A stretch of 64,000 bases of DNA from Quercus robur (Eukaryota > Streptophyta > Magnoliopsida > Fagales > Fagaceae): NCBI RefSeq assembly GCF_932294415.1, contig NC_065542.1:46217942-46281941 (forward strand), written 5' to 3'. Shown piece by piece: positions 14,701 to 26,451 of the stretch. The notes under the pieces were generated by a model. That model had not been told where the DNA came from and did no database searches. It saw only the letters and a program-made list of their open reading frames with translations. The stretch's first letter is position 1, and each line of letters begins with the position of its first letter. The translations under genes were made by a program, and so were the position numbers.

Positions 14701-17700
14701 CCTCCAATTTGAGGTTTTAATCTGTTTGTTTTCATTGAAGGGCCTCTCTCTCTCTTCAATATTTTTCTTTTAAAAGAAGGGGAATTTGGGATGAAGAACT
14801 CTTCATCATCACCATTATCATCTCTCTCCTTTATTGAGTTCAATAAATAATATGCTTCTCAGACTAAGTACTGGTATCTGTGATAAGAAAATGCTAATTT
14901 GTTCAACTTGACAGGTGCGATCAACTGCAAGAATGTGCTACAGAATGTTTGCAAAAACTTGGCCAGATCGTTCTCGCCGCTTATTTTCATCCTTTGATCC
15001 TGTTATTCAAAGGGTACATGTTTCTTTTCCTCTTGATGTTTCATTTTATTTTTGATGATTAATATATTTATAGAAAGCGGGAAAAGGGGTTCAACCCTGG
15101 TACATGGGAAGTATACAATGGAAGATCCAAAAGTAAAAGAAAAAAAAAAAAAGAATTATCTATCCAGAAACTCTATAAAGTTTGAAGTAGAGAAAGAAAT
15201 AGAAGCTGAAGCCAACTCATAGGGCCTTCAAAAATATAAAAACTTTAGCTTCATCAAAGCTAACTCCTTTCCCTCAAAATAAATATTGTTCCTTTCTTTC
15301 CATATGCACCTCATTAAGTATAATGGAATAGCTTTCATTATTTTGGTACTAGTCCTCTTGCCGAAGTCCTTTACTAGTTTTCAACAAAATAGTAAATCCA
15401 TCATGGAGCTAGGCATTACCCAACTAAAGTCAAACGAACAAAAGAGTAATGGCCACATTTCTTGAGCAGTATCATAATGGAGGAAGAGATGTATAACTGA
15501 CTCCTTATGGCTCTTACGGATAACATTGATCTATAATAGTTATCCCCCTTTTCCTGAGATTATCTGTTTTCAAAATTTTCCTTAATGCAGCACACCAAGA
15601 GAAGAAAGCCACCCTCGGGGATACAAAAACTTTCCATATTCTTTGCCTTGGAAATTGTTTTCCCCCTTATATAATGCCCTTAAGTAGCTCTTCACTTGCA
15701 ATCCATTGCCTTTTCAGAGGGGTCCAAACCATCTTATCTTCCTCCTCCCACCCTAGCTTGCTAGCATAGAACTCATCCAGAAAATGCTTAATTGATTCTA
15801 GTTCCCAAAGTATTTATCAAAAATGGTTCTAGTTCCCAATCATGAGTCGCTTTGAAGAATACTAGGGTCCCATGAGGTTATCCATTGCACTAAATCTACC
15901 ACTCTGGCACCTGTCTCTGGCTATTAGGAATAGCTCAGGATCCTTTTCCTTAAGCATAGTATCACCATTCTGAATATTATGCTGAAAGCAAATTCTGGAT
16001 CCATTCCCCACATCAAATCTCACAAATTTAAAGAAGCCATCCCAAGATGTTTGTTTCATTTCATTGCTCAAAATCATTGTTGGAGTTAATCCTTTTTTCC
16101 ACAGATAATAAATGAAGAGGATGGGGGCATACACAGGCGACATGCTTCCCCTTCCGTCCGTGATAGAGGTGCACTGACATCATTTACCTCTCAATCATCT
16201 GCTCCCTCAAATCTAGCAGGATATGGAACTTCTGCTATTGTTGCAATGGACAGAAGTTCAAATTTACAGTCAGGGACATCTCTTTCTGTTGGACTGCTGT
16301 CACAAACAAAGTCACTTAGTAAAGGTACTGAACGCAGTCTTGAAAGCGTCTTGCACGCGAGTAAACAGAAGGTCAGTGCAATAGAAAGCATGCTTAGAGG
16401 TTTGGATTTGTCAGAGAAGCATAATTCTTCAACGCTTCGATCATCTAGTTTGGATCTAGGTACCAACTGACTTTGCCTATTAATTATTTTTCCTTCACTG
16501 CAAACAATCATTGTCGAGTTTCAGAGCATGAAATCGTTCAGTGATGCTGTGATGAATGCCTTTGAAATAGTTACATTTTGAACAACCTGTGAATGGTAAA
16601 TTTTTCTCTTATTGCCCCTAGTGCAGGAGTTGACCCTCCATCGTCTCGTGATCCACCGTTCCCTCCTGCTGTCCCAGCTTCTAATCATCTTACAAACTCT
16701 TTAATGGCAGAATCAACTGCTTCAAGTAACACTAAAGGTAGCAACAGAAATGGTGGCTTAGTTTTGTCTGACATCATCACTCAGATTCAAGCTTCCAAAG
16801 ATTCTGGGAAATATTCATATCGGGGTAATGTGGCAACTGAGCCTTTGCCAGCATTTTCATCATACCCAGCTAAGAGGTCTTCTGAAGAGAATAATGACAT
16901 AAGGGAGGCCAGGCGATTTGTGAACCCCAACATTGATAGGCAGTATGTGGATACACCTTACAAAGATGGGAACTTTAGGGAATCACAGAACAGTTATATT
17001 CCCAATTTTCAGAGGCCGCTTTTGAGAAAGCATGTTTCTGGACGGATGTCTGCAGGCAGGAGAAAGAGTTTCGATGACAGCCAGCTGTCACTTGGGGAGA
17101 TGTCAAATTATGCAGATGGTCCAGCATCTCTAAATGATGCTCTGAGTGAGGGACTCAGTACAAATTCTGACTGGTCTGCTAGGGTTGCTGCTTTCAATTA
17201 TCTTCGTTCTCTGCTGCAACAAGGCCCTAAAGGTATTCAGGAAGTAAACCAGAGTTTTGAGAAGGTAATGAAGTTATTTTTCCAGCACTTGGATGATCCC
17301 CACCATAAAGTTGCACAGGCTGCTCTCTCAACACTTGCAGATATTATTCCATCTTGCCGAAAGCCATTTGAGAGTTACATAGAAAGAATATTACCCCATG
17401 TTTTCTCACGTTTAATTGATCCAAAGGAATTAGTTAGGCAAGCATGCGCTACAACCTTGGAAATTGTAAGCAAAACTTACAGTACAGATTCTCTTTTACC
17501 TGCTTTGCTCCGTTCACTAGATGAGCAGCGATCACCAAAGGCCAAATTAGCAGTTATTGAGTTCGCTATCAGTTCCTTTAACAAGCATGCAATGAGTTCC
17601 GAAGGCTATGGTAATAGTGGTATTCTTAAGTTATGGCTTGCTAAGTTGACTCCTTTGGTCCACGATAAAAATACCAAGCTTAAGGAAGCAGCTATTACGT

Positions 17701-20700
17701 GCATTATATCTGTTTACTCCCATTTTGATTCAACAGCTGTTCTGAATTTTATTCTTAGTTTATCGGTTGAAGAACAGAATTCCCTGAGACGAGCCCTTAA
17801 ACAGCACACTCCTCGCATTGAAGTGGACCTAATGAACTTTTTGCAGAACAAGAAAGAGCGGCAGCGATCTAAGTCCTCTTATGATCCATTAGATATTGTT
17901 GGAACATCTTCTGAAGAAGGATATATTAGTGCATCAAAGAAGAGTCATTTCTATGGAAGGTATTCGGCTGGTTCTATTGACAATGATGGTGGGAGGAAGT
18001 GGAGTTCTACTCAAGAATCAACGCTGATCTCTGGAAATGTTGGCCAAACAGTTTCTGATGTAGCTCAGGAGAACTTGTATCAGAATTTTGATACTGGTTC
18101 TAACACTGAGGGTCTTAATTCCAAAACCAAGGATTTGCCTTACACGGTCAATCCTACAGGTCAGAATTTGGGCTCCTGGTCCACCCAGCTAGAAAATGTT
18201 GACAATAGCGTGAACTTGGAAGGTTTATCTTCTCCTCGCCTGGACATTAATGGTCTGATGAGCTCGGATCAATTGGGGGTCTTGGGCCATGTTGATGAAG
18301 CTCCAACTGAGTTGGACCTTAGCCATTATAAACCAAAAGCTGTAAATATTAATGCTATGCCGGACACAGGACCCAGCATTCCTCAAATTCTTCATCTAGT
18401 GAGTTCTGTGATATCTGAAGCTTAAATTAGTTTTTTTCTCAAATTTATGTTGAAAGATTTACTTTATACACCTTTAATGTTGAGGACATAACTTCTAAGA
18501 TAATTACACAAAGAGGGTTTACCTTTGTTTTTCTTTAGATATGCAATGGGAATAATGACAGCCCTGCTTCAAGTAAGCGTGGTGCACTTCAGCAGTTAAT
18601 CGAAGCTTCCACGGCTAATGATCACTCTATTTGGACTAAGGTATGTTCAGTTTCCATATTTACTAGCAACCATGGTGCACTTCAGCTGTTAATAAAGGCA
18701 AATGTATGTACCCACTTGTTACTAGAATGAAAATGCTAGATTTTCTTGTGATGTGGAAGTAAATCATATGTGACCTTCTGATCTGTGTTGAGTTAATCCA
18801 CTTTCTTGATCTAATAAATTGTTTGGAATCCCTAGGAGTATTTGAAGGTTTGAAATTAGTTTAATTGCAGTAGGCACTTATGTATACAACAAATTAACAT
18901 TTCAGCTCTCTTATTCTGTGTTGGAATGATTATGGTGTTCTGTTCGGTATCACTGCCCTGATAAAACCTGGTTTATTGGTCACAATTGAGCAACCAAGTT
19001 CATTAAGCATCCTTTGTTGAGTACTGTGTTCTTCAGAAATCATCTTACAAGGGCAGTGAATTCAATGATTTTAGCAGTGAACAAGTGGAAAATTATAGAA
19101 TAAGGATTATTCTATTATTACAATCTAGATACACTATTATGGAATATTTGTTGGAGTCTACTTGTTATCTGTTAATTAGAGAAATAAATAATGTGTCAAC
19201 TGTCAAGTGCTTTCCGACTCTGGCACACAACCAAGCACGTGGCATTATTACTTGACTCTGTTCTGTATTTGTTTTATTTTTAAGAAAATGATATAAATTA
19301 TTAATTAAAATTTGATCTGTTGCTGCTGTGTTTTCCTTTATCTAAGCAGTAAATTTTGAATAGTTGAGGAGTTGGTTGTAAGTTTATAAATGAATCCCTT
19401 CAAAACATTTTCAGTAAATGTGTATGTTAATGAAATCTACTTTAAAACATTTCTGTCTACATGTGTATGCTAATGGGGTTTCATGGTATATTTGCAGTAC
19501 TTCAATCAAATATTGACCGTTGTACTTGAGGTGTTGGATGATTCTGATTCCTTAATTCGGGACCTTGCGCTTTCATTGATTAATGAAATGCTCAAAAACC
19601 AGGTTTTTTTTTGATACACTTTTGTATATCATCCCGTATATATATATATATATATGTATATTTTTTTTTTTTTCGCTGAGGGGCATTTCATGCTTAACAA
19701 CTATCTTCATTTTTCTCCACCCCCTTCTCCTCTCCTTTCCTCTCTGTGGTTTCATGTTTCCAGAAAGATGCAATGGAAGATTCTGTTGAGATAGTAATTG
19801 AGAAGCTGCTTCATGTTACGAAGGATATTGATTCCAAGGTAATTTATTCTGTTGAAATATCTTAGTTGCTGTCTACTTGCTTTCCCCTTCCATATCTTAT
19901 TTTATTTTACTTCGTATTTAGGTTTCAAATGAGGCAGAGCACTGCTTGACTATTGTTTTGTCTCAGTATGATCCTTTCAGATGTTTAAGTGTATGTTCCG
20001 AAATACTCTCTCTCTCTCTCTCTCTCGCTCTCTCTCTCCAGGAATATCTCCTTCCCTTACCATCTCCACCACACCTCAAAAAATCATATACAGAGAGTGT
20101 TTGCTTTGTTCACCCTGTGCTTTATCAAAATATAACAAAGATGCTCTCAATTAATGATACTGCAGGTTATCGTCCCTTTATTGGTTACTGAAGATGAGAA
20201 AACTCTTGTTACTTGCATAAACTGTTTGACCAAGGTACCTTCCTTGAACAGCCATTCATTTGAGGTGTAACAACTATCAATATCATGCATCTAGTCTCTC
20301 AGTAGGAGGTTACTTCTTATTGTAGCATCATGGATATTTTTTTAAGCATATTGAACTCTTATGTTTAAATGAGGAATCTGGATGACCTATCTTCTGAAGC
20401 ATCCTAAACTCTGTTTATAATTAAACAATCAAGTTACCTATTTTATGCAGCACGTTTATCTTTCAATTCTCATGCTATTTTTATCTACACTAATTTTTAA
20501 GCCAATGTTTATCAGCTTGTGGGCCGGCTCTCGCAGGAGGAACTGATGGCTCAGTTACCCTCCTTTTTACCTGCTCTTTTTGAAGCATTTGGAAATCAGA
20601 GTGCAGATGTTCGTAAGGTACTAATTTTTTAACCCGCACTTAATAATGTGTTTCTGAGCACTAAAACAGTTTTTTGTTAATGGTAGAAGTGGAGAGAACA

Positions 20701-21684
20701 GATGCAGTTAAAAATTTTAATAACTTATCTTTGGTATTTAATTACTCAGGCCTGATAATCATCCCCATTAACTAGAATGAGAAATGAAGTGTTGATGTAC
20801 AACATTTATATTACAGTGTACAGCTAATCACTGCATGACCTCAGTTGGCCATATTATTTTTTTTTTCTATACTTGCTGCACTCCTTTACATTACCTAGTA
20901 AGAGTAAAAGCTATAAACTTCACATCCTCTTCTCATCAATTCTTTTTTCTAACCAGATTGCCACACTAGCCAATTTCTTTACGGAAATTTAAACAACAGA
21001 GTTTTTTATTTTATAAAAACAGTTTTATTATTTGACAGGTGATTTGAGATCAAAGTAATGGATTAAAAGATCTGTTTTGTCCTTGTCTCAGCCTCTCACT
21101 AGATTATTCTTAAAACATTGTTTTCATAATAGTTTGTTTGTACAGGTTTTTGTTGTTGTTGTTGTTTTTGGGTGAAATATTGCTGTTGAGAAGTATTAAC
21201 TTGGTGCAGAAATGAGAAAATAACTTGGATCCTAGTAGACACGTTTCTGTTGTTCCCCCCTAATAACATAATAGATGTGATGACAAATTAGATAAAAAAG
21301 GGAAGGAATAAGAAGCTTGCACGCTTTCCCCCTTTCCTGCCCCTTTTTTGTGGAATATAACTGATAGGAATGAATGATACGATACGACACTATGTTTCCA
21401 GATTACTATTAGACCAGAATATGTGCTCAGCATGTTTATATGGATGTAATTCTATACCCATCTTGTCTAATCTGTTCTATTTCTAATTTTGTGTTACTGT
21501 ATGTCAATTTTGGGATGTACAGACTGTTGTTTTCTGTCTAGTGGATATTTATATCATGCTTGGAAAATCATTCTTGCCTTACTTGGAGGGGCTTAACAGC
21601 ACACAATTGCGGTTGGTTACGATTTATGCTAATCGAATCTCACAGGCTCGGACAGGCACTGCAGTAGATGCTAATCATGATTAG
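5717..21684 (+). CDS. CLASP: CLASP, CLIP-associated microtubule-stabilising protein
   Basis: Twenty coding exons join in frame (4308 nt, 1435 aa; the Arabidopsis protein is about 1439 aa): 5717-6208, 6316-6378, 8802-8870, 9085-9250, 10243-10404, 13459-13556, 13890-13964, 14044-14112, 14200-14285, 14366-14483, 14915-15013, 16105-16459, 16627-18398, 18539-18640, 19498-19602, 19764-19838, 19922-19990, 20166-20234, 20516-20617, 21523-21684. All use GT-AG, and phases are conserved. Domains: N-terminal TOG-like HEAT array (about 1-230), second TOG (about 270-500, WPDAPEIQRS and FAKTWPDRSRRLF), Ser/Arg-rich basic linker (about 510-775, with SYIP at 740-743), third TOG (about 780-1020, LDDPHHKVAQAALSTLAD), and a C-terminal helical CLASP region (about 1200-1435). 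In the known family it binds and stabilises cortical microtubules and acts in cell division and anisotropic growth. No stop or frameshift was seen. The largest introns (2, 5, 11) hold transposon debris. Confidence 0.96.
6379..8801 (+). other. CLASP intron 2
   Basis: A 2.4-kb intron with only short AT-rich ORFs. A T-run followed by GATAAGTAAT at about 7268-7295 resembles the reversed tail of a plant LINE, but too little remains to call an element. A (TG)n run sits near 7965-7982. Confidence 0.6.
10241..10248 (+). promoter_or_regulatory. Tandem NAGNAG splice acceptor of CLASP exon 5
   Basis: The acceptor reads TTACAGCAGAAGG. Use of the first AG starts the exon at 10243 and gives an Ala codon across the junction. 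Use of the second starts it at 10246, and the junction codon becomes Glu with one residue lost. Both choices keep the frame, just before the second TOG domain. Confidence 0.6.
12317..12860. mobile_element. Tourist-like (PIF/Harbinger) MITE in CLASP intron 5
   Basis: Terminal inverted repeats pair GGTTATGTTTGGTAAC on the left with GTTACCAAACATACCC on the right, and similarity continues inwards for roughly 40 bp. The element is bounded by TAA at 12314-12316 and 12861-12863, the 3-bp target duplication expected of Tourist elements. It has no coding capacity. It carries an internal A-run near 12,682 that may be a later insertion. Confidence 0.75.
15048..16090 (-). mobile_element. 5'-truncated LINE in antisense within CLASP intron 11
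   Basis: Read on the minus strand, 16143-15862 encodes the region typical of plant L1-type LINEs between the reverse transcriptase and the zf-RVT domain (VGNGSRICFQHN, then LKEKDPELFLIARD). A decayed zf-RVT-like stretch follows (FFSWCAALRKILKTDNLRKR). The 3' end, around 15,120-15,060, carries the phrase TATACTTCCCATGTACCAGG, a typical LINE tail. Many stops and frameshifts show it is dead. Exact ends and target duplication are not resolved. Its right edge lies within about 20 bp of the exon 12 acceptor at 16104. Confidence 0.75.
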
Positions 21685-22080
21685 CCAGTTGATTCAGAAG
21701 GATGTTGGTATGGGGTGTTGGCTTATTCATTGTTGTGTATTTTGTATATTGTGTGAATGCATTGCAGAGGCAGGTTTTCATCTCTCCCCCACTTCGCTTA
21801 ATTTTTAATATATATTTTTATCTACCATTTTTCCCCCGGTTTGGTTGGTTTGTGGAAGTAGAGTGTTTTTGGTGGAAGCAAATATTGAATTGTACTATTG
21901 TGTCAATATTGTAATCTACGTTTTTAGAACATTATCATTTATATGGAAGGTTTTGGAAATTTTTTTTTCCTTCTTTATTGCAAAAGTTGAACACATTCAC
22001 ATTTTGTATTGTTTGATGGCATTCACGTCACGCCCATGCATACCTGCACACACAAGGAAATGAAAATGATACACTAATCT
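21685..22080 (+). other. CLASP 3' untranslated region and gene end
   Basis: After the TAG at 21682-21684 the sequence is T-rich, with no canonical AATAAA in the first 250 bases. Near-upstream elements such as TTTTTAATATAT (about 21,806) could direct polyadenylation. The precise end is not visible. Confidence 0.4.
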
Positions 22081-22501
22081 CACAAGGTGGCTGGTGAAAT
22101 GCCTTGCAGAAATACTCAACGATACATCATGCAGGGGGAAAAAAAAAAAAAAAACTCAAATCCCGAATTTTGTTATGGTTCTTATATAATTTTATGAGAG
22201 AAAAAAAATTCAAGCCTTATTAATTTTAAAATGTAAAACAAACACACGATCCCTAAGCCTTTAAAAATACTGAAAAACGCTCTTTCCATAAATAGGAGAG
22301 GTATCCCAAGTTCCCAGCTGAAAGAGGACTAAAATTTCTTCCTATGGTAGTATAAAAGCTCTAGTACATGGTTAATGAACCAAACATTGAAACCCATGAA
22401 TTTGCTCACATAAATCCTCTATGAAACCATAGAATTTACTCACCCGCACAAAATTCGAGCGACTTTTTCAACTAATAAAGGAAAATGTTAGCGACATCTA
22501 C

Positions 22502-22585
22502 GCTTACACTACAAGGTTAAGTTACAGCTTACACTACAAGGTTAAGTTATATTTGGACTTCTCTTACACTACAAGGTTTAAGTTA
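22502..22585. repeat. Three tandem copies of a 25-35 bp motif
   Basis: The block CTTACACTACAAGGTTAAGT occurs at about 22503, 22528 and 22563, the last copy with an extra T. The spacers differ, so this is a degenerate tandem repeat. It sits about 100 bp before the Helitron-like element. Confidence 0.8.
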
Positions 22586-22614
22586 TGTTTATATTTGGAT
22601 TCCTCGTAATTAAT

Positions 22615-22662
22615 TATAAATCCAAGATTTACTTAGTAAACACCTAATGTGGAACTTAGCAC
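22615..22662 (+). repeat. Left copy of a 48-bp direct repeat flanking the Helitron-like element
   Basis: The segment containing TAGTAAACACCTAATGTGGA recurs at 25320-25368 with a few mismatches. The pair brackets the 22688-25315 element. The right copy starts only 4 bp after the element end. Confidence 0.8.
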
Positions 22663-22809
22663 TTCTCATAATCTATATTTATATATATCTAAATGCTGAA
22701 GTGTAGTATTTATTGTTGTTATGCTCTCATTGAATCACATTAGCAGCCATGTCATTACAATTCTTTTTCCTGATTTTTTCCTATAATTTTAAAATACTAT
22801 TAATTCTAG

Positions 22810-23225
22810 CCCTATCTCCACCATAAAGCCCAATCTTTATAGCTTTAATTATATATATGCATCTCATGTTAATGCTGTCCACCATAAAGCTCAATCTATA
22901 TGTATGTATTACATAATATTGTCCACCATAAACTTAATCTATATGCATGTATATTATGTCAATGCTGCCAACGGGGGGCTTGGCTAAGGGGGTAAGGCTC
23001 GGGTGTTTCGTGCACCACACCTAGGTTCGAGTCCCGCTGCTCACAGGAGTCCGTTGGTGAGCATCCTTAGTGGGGTTAAAATCCCGCACAGGCAGCAATC
23101 ATAAATTCGGTTTGCCTGGCGCCCTGCCCGGGGGTGTAATATAACCATAAATCCCCCCATTTTTTCATTTACTAAAAAAAAAAAAAAAAATATTATGTCA
23201 ATGCTATCCACCATAAAGCCCAAAC
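22810..23225. repeat. Minisatellite of about 45-bp units interrupted by a SINE
   Basis: Units carrying CCACCATAAAGCYCAATCT, TATATGYATGTAT and ATGTCAATGCTG recur about four times (near 22819, 22880, 22923 and 23208). The last unit is split by the SINE at 22967-23190. The array lies inside Helitron-like element 1. Confidence 0.7.
22967..23190 (+). mobile_element. tRNA-derived SINE with 15-bp target duplication
   Basis: The head holds an A-box-like TGGCTAAGGGG (22981-22991) and a clear B box GGTTCGAGTCC (23024-23034), spaced as in a tRNA promoter. The tail is an A-run at 23174-23190. The element is flanked by TATTATGTCAATGCT at 22952-22966 and 23191-23205, a perfect 15-bp duplication. No cloverleaf can be folded along its full length, so it is a SINE and not a tRNA gene. 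Confidence 0.88.
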
Positions 23226-25315
23226 CCCTTACTCTTTATGCCAACCATTTTTGTCTCCCCTCCTTTTGCTTTACTTGTGTTTCACGGTTTCAAAACTTCA
23301 TCCCTTCAGCTTGCTAACACCAACCTCTGTCTTTCTCTCTCTTCCTCTCCTCATTTAAGGGAATCACTCCATACCTCCTCTCTTTCCCCTCCTTTTGCTC
23401 TTCCTATTTTTCATGGTTTCAAAGAATCAAAAAACAATATATTTGATGATTCACTTCAAGTATCCACATCAGAAATTACACTTTAAAATTTGAACACAAT
23501 AGTAGGTGCTTATTAAATATTTCAATAACATCACATCAGTAATGTTGCCATTCCTTAGAGAAACAATGGTGCTTACTTTATTGCTATGCAATCTTTCTGA
23601 TTTTAATTCACTCAGACTCCAAACACTTTCTTTTAAAACACATGCCATACCTTCTTGCTTATTTATTTACTTATTTAAATGTTAAATTTTGTATAATGGG
23701 TTTTATTTATTTTGATCGTTATGATATTTGCTGCTGAACATCTTTGCAGTTTTTGCAGTCACAATTTTTTATTCCTCTTCATACCCCCATGAAGTTTGTG
23801 AGTTTTTTCTGCATAATTAACAGATATGAACATAGCTAGCTATGTACCCATGTCTCTGTTTATATGATTGAATTCCTGTTTCGGGTGATTTCGTACTTTT
23901 TCAGACATGTTTTGAGTAAAGATGTGGGTTTTATCTTTTTCACTGTGTCATATAGTCCATGTATCTAGGTTTAGGAACAAATTGTGTGTATCATTGAAAT
24001 TCTGCAGACATGTTTGAGCAAAGGTGGGGTTTTCTATTTCCCACCATGTCTCATAGTCATTGTATGGGAATTTTTTAGGATCTCACTCTACTGTCCCATG
24101 GACCCTTTTTGCTTTTGCAATCTTCTCTCCTAATTAGGTGGATGTAAAAGTTTCCCACTTTCAAGAATGTACTTCTTCGGGTTTGGAATTTGTTGCTAGA
24201 AAAAAAAAACACAAAAAATCAACAAGCCCCTTGATGCAAATAATTTAATTTAAGCAGTTCCTTGTTACAAAAATGATAATAACTTGCACACGTGGAATGT
24301 GTCTTTTATAGATATTGTATTAATCTCAAGCCCAATGGGTGGTATGTTAAAATTATCATTTCTTACTCGAATGAAGGATTTTTCCACTAAGGTATGAAGA
24401 AAATTGGGTGATGATATTAATTACTAAATTAGTGTTTCCCACTAAAGTTGATATGATTTCTTAATTACTAAATTAGTCTTGCCCACCCTTTTTGTGGAAT
24501 AAATGGTTTCTGGGTAATCTCAATTTGAAAAAACCTCCCTTTTTTTATTTGTGTTTTAAACAATAGTTTTTTCAAAGACTTTTTCTTTGCTTTTGGAAAG
24601 CAAAAGGATTTTTTCTTTTAATTCTGACACAAAGCAATAATCCTCTGATATTGAATTGGTAAATTTTGAAATTTTCTATTTATTTTCTTATTAAACACCA
24701 TATGACTTTATTCACTCTTATATGATCTTCTATTCTGTGCATAGCATGTGCTCGTGTTGTTGTGCAAGTGCAAATGTTTTTCTTGAATTAGTAACCTAAT
24801 ATACTAAGTTATAAAAGTAGCAGAGGTTTTTGGGTAAACTGTTTAAGAAGGTTCATATTTTTTTTTGATTCTCATTGGGGTGTAGAGGTAGATCTATGTG
24901 TTTTAATGTTTTTATTTTTTTTTAATTTTTTAATTTTTTATAATGTTTTTTGCTTTGTTTCCTAGGTTTAGATGGTTTATATTTGTTCACTGTTAAAAGT
25001 TGTAGTCAAAGCTTGAATGTTGTAGTTTAGTCATTTGACTAATGGAAATTAATCGTTTGTTTTAATTTTTTCGCTTTTAAACAAAGAAATAGGTGTTAAA
25101 GTTGTTGAAAAGGTTGATGATGGTCATTGCAATGGAATAATTTTTCAAAATCTAAAGCAAACAAGTGGAGTAGACCTAATTGGATTGAATAGAAACTGTT
25201 TAATTTTTTGGAAGAACAAATTATCTTCAACACATTTTAGAGAAAAAAATTATAAATAATATTATAATTACAAAATAATTATTTATTCCCACGTATCCCG
25301 CGGGTCTGCGACCAG

Positions 25316-25749
25316 TTGCTTATAAACCAAGATTCATCTAGTAAACACCTAATGTGGACATTAGCACAAGCCTACAAAACACTCATTCAAAAAATTCAAT
25401 CCAATCAAATCCACATAATTTAGAGTATTACAATCTCCTTCACTTGACGTCGTAGTTACAACCTACATTGTGTGTGTTAGTTAATATTTTTAAAAGTAAA
25501 TTTATTATTTAATAGAAAAATCTATCCTCCAAAGACAATCAAATATAATTTCATTTATTGTAATTACTTTTTAATAAAAATTTCAACATAATACTAGTCG
25601 ATATCCAATTTGATTAGGAGAGAACAACCTAAACATGTGTTTGCATACGGTTTATGTGTCCGGGAATATTGAATTAGTGAAAAGGGGATTCAATATTTCT
25701 AGAGTTGCTACTAATTGTTGGAATTATAAGGTATGATTAATAACTTATG
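25316..25749. other. Non-coding spacer
   Basis: It contains the right copy of the 48-bp direct repeat (25320-25368). The rest is AT-rich, with nothing recognised. Confidence 0.5.
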
Positions 25750-26451
25750 TGTTACGTACCTTTATTTTATTTAATTTTATCATTTTAAAAATTAATTTTT
25801 TATTAGGAGTTGGAATACTTAGATAAGGATATGATAGATTATTAGGTTAGCTTTTGAATAAATCTTATCTACTTATAGTAATAGATATTAGGTTTCATTG
25901 GAATTTGAATGCTACTTTATCTTGTAAAACCATTTATGTATGGCTTGATGTTGATTAATAAAGGAGACTGAAAAATATTATTATTGAGTGAGATTTTTGC
26001 TTTGGAGGTATGGACTCCTTTGAAGTAGTTCATTTATCAAATTAGGACTTAATTCCCTTGAAGTAACCAACAAAACAATCGGGTCCATAACAATTGGTAT
26101 CAGAGCTAGTTATGGTGGGCCATTGCATGGAGAGTGTTAAGAATATAAAGTAAGAGAGAGAAAGACTGAATAATTTGTATATTCTGTGTGAATAAAATTG
26201 TACAATAGAGAACCTTATATAGGCTAAGTATGTTTGAAGTACAAGTAATATAAGTGTACTACAAGTATAGTATACTGGACTAGGCCAGATGGGCTAGACT
26301 AAACTAAGCTATATACTAACATCCCTTCTCAAACTCGAGGTGGCAAGGAGGAAGCCAACTGGAGTTTGGATAGCAGATCTCGAAGTCAACCAGGCGAGTA
26401 AGTTTTGGTGAAAATATCAGCAGGTTGGTCGACAGAGGAGATGGAGAATAA

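Larger units (their letters stand above)
22688..25315 (+). mobile_element. Non-autonomous Helitron-like element 1
   Basis: It begins TCTAAATGCTGAAGTGTAG after an AT run and ends TGCGACCAG before T, with a GC-rich palindrome CCCGCGGG about 10 bp inside the 3' end. Both ends are clearly related to those of the element at 45368-48444, whose insertion is proven by a paralogous empty site. The 5'-TC, the CTRR-like end, the A/T target and the subterminal GC palindrome fit Helitrons. No Rep/helicase is encoded. The inside holds a minisatellite, a SINE and anonymous AT-rich DNA. Confidence 0.6.

Noticed and set aside
16593..18425. Free-standing 610-codon gene starting at MVNFSLIAPS
   Set aside because: The first 11 codons are intronic. 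The real exon begins at 16627 after GTGCAG and ends at the GTGAG donor after 18398, as part of CLASP.
19946..20191. 81-codon reading through exon 17, intron 17 and exon 18
   Set aside because: It runs out of frame through both exons and is mostly CT microsatellite; the spliced CLASP frame is superior.
22981..23050. Possible tRNA gene, because A and B boxes are well formed
   Set aside because: The arms do not fold as a tRNA, and the 15-bp duplication plus A-tail show a SINE.
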